Of a stretch of 9,305 bases of DNA, positions 7,222 to 9,305 are shown one piece after another. Location of the stretch: NCBI GenBank assembly GCA_013003805.1, contig JABDII010000350.1, forward strand, positions 1 through 9,305. The letters run 5' to 3'. The notes under the pieces were generated by a model, which had not been told where the DNA came from, searched no databases, and saw nothing but the letters and a program-made list of their open reading frames with translations. The position numbers and the translations under genes are program-made. How positions within the stretch are numbered: position 1 is the stretch's first letter; each line of letters begins with the position of its first letter. The stretch comes from Gemmatimonadales bacterium. GTDB lineage: Bacteria > Gemmatimonadota > Gemmatimonadetes > Gemmatimonadales > GWC2-71-9.

Positions 7222-9305
7222 TCAATTCGAGATACTGCGCTGATCGTAGTCGAACTTGAGGTCGGGGAGGGTGCTGAGGAAGATGGAGAAGAAAAAGGCG
7301 AAGTTTCCGTTCGCGTTCCGGATGAACTCGAACCGGGCCCGCCAGTCGTGCAGGTCGCGCTCCAAGCGCACAATCTGGGATTCGAATTTGCTGTCGGTGA
7401 TGTTGTACTGGGTCGACCAGGACACGCCCCAAAACGGGGTCGGTGAGAAACTGGTACTGAACCCGAGATTTTGCCGGTCGCTCGCTGGGAACGTCGAGCC
7501 CGGGACAGGCCGGGTCCGGCTGAGCGAGAAATTCAGGTTCGCGGTGAAGGGACGCCGAGCCGTCCCATAGGGCGACTCCGTGTTAAACGCCCCGCCCCGG
7601 CCGAGACCACGACCCGATTGGGCCAGGTAGCTCGGTGGGGGTTCGGCCTCGTCGTCGTCCCCGTCCCGTTCCGCCGCTCCCCCGAGACCAAAGAGACCAA
7701 GGAAGGAGCGTACCGTCCGTCCCGACAGGGCAACGCTGAAATTCAAGTTCTGGAGAAAGGGCTTGAACTTCGCGGTATCCGATCCCACTGCCCCCTCCCA
7801 AAGGTCGTGGGTGGTACTCAGGCTGAAGCTCGGCAGCAGGTCGGTCTGAAAGGTGTTGGTCAGGCTCCGAGTGACCCACCCAGTTCGACCGGGTTTCTTG
7901 GCCTGTTCGAAATCATAGACCATGGAACTCGTGGCGATGCTCAGGAGCCGGAGCTTCCGCGCCGATGTGCCGCTCGTATCACCGGGCTCGGGACGGGTCT
8001 TGCCTTCGAAGTTCTGCGAGAGCCCGATGCTGACGCGTTGGGTTGCGTCGCTCGTTCGAACCGGCGTCTGGCCCTCGGGGGTGATGGCCCGCGCGTAGTC
8101 CTCTGGAATGGTCGCTTCCGGCGAGTACGAGAATGAGATGATCGGGGAGACGCTGTGCCGAATGCGGGCGATGGGGCCCACCCCCGGAAAGAAGCCGAAC
8201 AAAGTAGGCGACACGTTGAGGACCAGGGAGAAGCGCTTGCCTTGGCTGACGAAATCACCATTGGTACGGGGGTTACGCAGCAGGAACGGTCCGCCGGTCG
8301 TGTTGGTAATGCCCAGGACCGGCTGCAGCTTCCACGTGCGACGAAACAGCACCGGGAGGTTGATCCCGGTATCCCAATTGATTCCCGTCTCGAAGTCCCC
8401 CGTCGTCACACGAGAAAGCGTGAGGGAGTCTGCGGGGTTGAGTGATCCAGGATCGGGGACCCGAAACGACTCGACGATTCTGCCCTCCGACTTCTGGTCG
8501 TTCAGGCTCAAGGAATTCTGCCAATTGAACGAGCCAATCCTGAACGGCGTCGCAATCGAGAGCGCCGTCGAGCGAGTCGAGCCGGTGAGCTCGAGTGTCT
8601 CGAGGCTCCCATCCGCCCGAGTCACCAGGATCGTGCCCAGCGGTGTATTGGATGCGCGATTCTGGATGAAGGACACCGACGGAGACCAGGTGATGTTCGA
8701 CGCGATGTCGAGTGGCTTCGGCGAGATGGTCAGCGACGGGAACTGGGTGGTGGTACTGTTGTCGGACAGGCTCTGACGTCGGTTGCCCCCGAGTGTTACC
8801 GTGCCCCACCGATACCGCTTCGAAAGATTGAGGGCGCTGGTGATCTGCTGCGTATTCAGGAGCGGGTCAATCGCATTCCGACTCGTGATGGTGGTGTTGC
8901 TGACATAGTTGAAGTTCAGATTCAGCGACGTACTCAAGTCGAAATTCTGGCGGTGGTTCCACCGGATACTGGTGGATGATCCACCCCCGCTCTCCTTCTG
9001 CTCGCTGTAGGCAGCCTCACCGGTCGCAAACCGGTTCAACCAACGATAGCGGGCTGTCAAACCGTACTGCAGATAACGATCCGAGTACCAATCCAATCGG
9101 CCAGTGACATCGAAGTACTCGTTCGGGGCCCAGTAATATCCCACGTTGGTCACTTGACGGCTGTACCCGGGAGACGTTCGGACGAGATCGTTGAGACCGA
9201 ATTGCGGAATGAGAATGCCCGATCGACGTCCTGGGCGCGTGTCCTGAAAGACGAATGGAAGCCACAGGATCGGGACATCACGAACGTAGAGCACAGCGGG
9301 ACGGG
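7222..9305 (-). CDS. lptD: LPS-assembly protein LptD, C-terminal part (partial)
   Basis: Outer-membrane beta-barrel that, with LptE, inserts lipopolysaccharide into the outer leaflet. The frame is open to the window edge (the codon at 9294 is an internal GTG read as Val), so the start and the N-terminal periplasmic domain lie outside; at least 693 residues are present. The best family mark is at the start: LYVRDVPILWLPF followed by RPGRRSGILIPQFG, the LptD junction between periplasmic domain and barrel. The rest is alternating beta-strand pattern with aromatic girdles (GYYWAPNEYFDVTGRLDWY, LQYGLTARYRWL), ending in a strand before DYDQRSISN. The last residue is not aromatic, unlike many barrel proteins. 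A Gly/Asp/Pro-rich insert (minus strand, about 7672-7600) probably forms a surface loop. No cysteine occurs in the visible part. The length and strand style resemble LptD of Bacteroidetes-type diderms more than E. coli LptD. Confidence 0.87.
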   Translation of the reverse strand, partial: RPAVLYVRDVPILWLPFVFQDTRPGRRSGILIPQFGLNDLVRTSPGYSRQVTNVGYYWAPNEYFDVTGRLDWYSDRYLQYGLTARYRWLNRFATGEAAYSEQKESGGGSSTSIRWNHRQNFDLSTSLNLNFNYVSNTTITSRNAIDPLLNTQQITSALNLSKRYRWGTVTLGGNRRQSLSDNSTTTQFPSLTISPKPLDIASNITWSPSVSFIQNRASNTPLGTILVTRADGSLETLELTGSTRSTALSIATPFRIGSFNWQNSLSLNDQKSEGRIVESFRVPDPGSLNPADSLTLSRVTTGDFETGINWDTGINLPVLFRRTWKLQPVLGITNTTGGPFLLRNPRTNGDFVSQGKRFSLVLNVSPTLFGFFPGVGPIARIRHSVSPIISFSYSPEATIPEDYARAITPEGQTPVRTSDATQRVSIGLSQNFEGKTRPEPGDTSGTSARKLRLLSIATSSMVYDFEQAKKPGRTGWVTRSLTNTFQTDLLPSFSLSTTHDLWEGAVGSDTAKFKPFLQNLNFSVALSGRTVRSFLGLFGLGGAAERDGDDDEAEPPPSYLAQSGRGLGRGGAFNTESPYGTARRPFTANLNFSLSRTRPVPGSTFPASDRQNLGFSTSFSPTPFWGVSWSTQYNITDSKFESQIVRLERDLHDWRARFEFIRNANGNFAFFFSIFLSTLPDLKFDYDQRSISN

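Noticed and set aside
1..9305. tRNA, rRNA, CRISPR, transposon or phage genes
   Set aside because: No cloverleaf, repeat array, transposase or integrase sequence is visible on either strand.

Overview
This GC-rich window reads as housekeeping chromosome from a Gram-negative (diderm) bacterium. All six supported genes lie on the minus strand. The outer-membrane gene lptD, a lipoprotein with fibronectin-III-like folds, a very acidic TPR protein, and the set polyprenyl synthase - DUF4321-like protein - TatA together suggest Gemmatimonadota or a related diderm phylum. That assignment is an inference from gene style, not from a marker gene. I see no RNA gene, insertion sequence, phage gene, CRISPR array or clear sign of recent transfer.

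Layout in the direction of transcription (high to low coordinates): (1) 9305-7222, the 3' part of lptD, the outer-membrane LPS-insertion barrel, cut by the window edge. (2) 7091-5964, a secreted lipoprotein with two FN3-like domains and a C-terminal beta-rich region. (3) 5809-4268, an MIO-type histidine ammonia-lyase (hutH) with the HAL-type substrate motif but an altered loop around its catalytic glutamate. A strong Rho-independent terminator lies just after it (4248-4215). (4) 4146-55, a tight four-gene operon: an 856-residue TPR protein with an acidic linker of about 300 residues, a long-chain polyprenyl diphosphate synthase, a small two-helix membrane protein (DUF4321-like) and tatA. Junctions in this operon are a 4-base overlap (TTG start in TTGA), a 1-base overlap (TAATG) and an 11-base gap.

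How the genes fit together: lptD and the lipoprotein point to the cell envelope. The polyprenyl synthase supplies a lipid tail for quinones or carrier lipids, and TatA forms the pore of the twin-arginine export system. HutH would deaminate histidine to urocanate, but no other hut gene is in view. The hutH terminator splits the window into an envelope/hutH part and the TPR-prenyl-Tat operon.

I did not find a convincing undescribed system. The points most worth a second look are the acidic TPR protein coupled to the prenyl synthase, the unusual HutH loop, the cysteine-free LptD barrel, the lipoprotein next to lptD, and a nested inverted repeat just before hutH.
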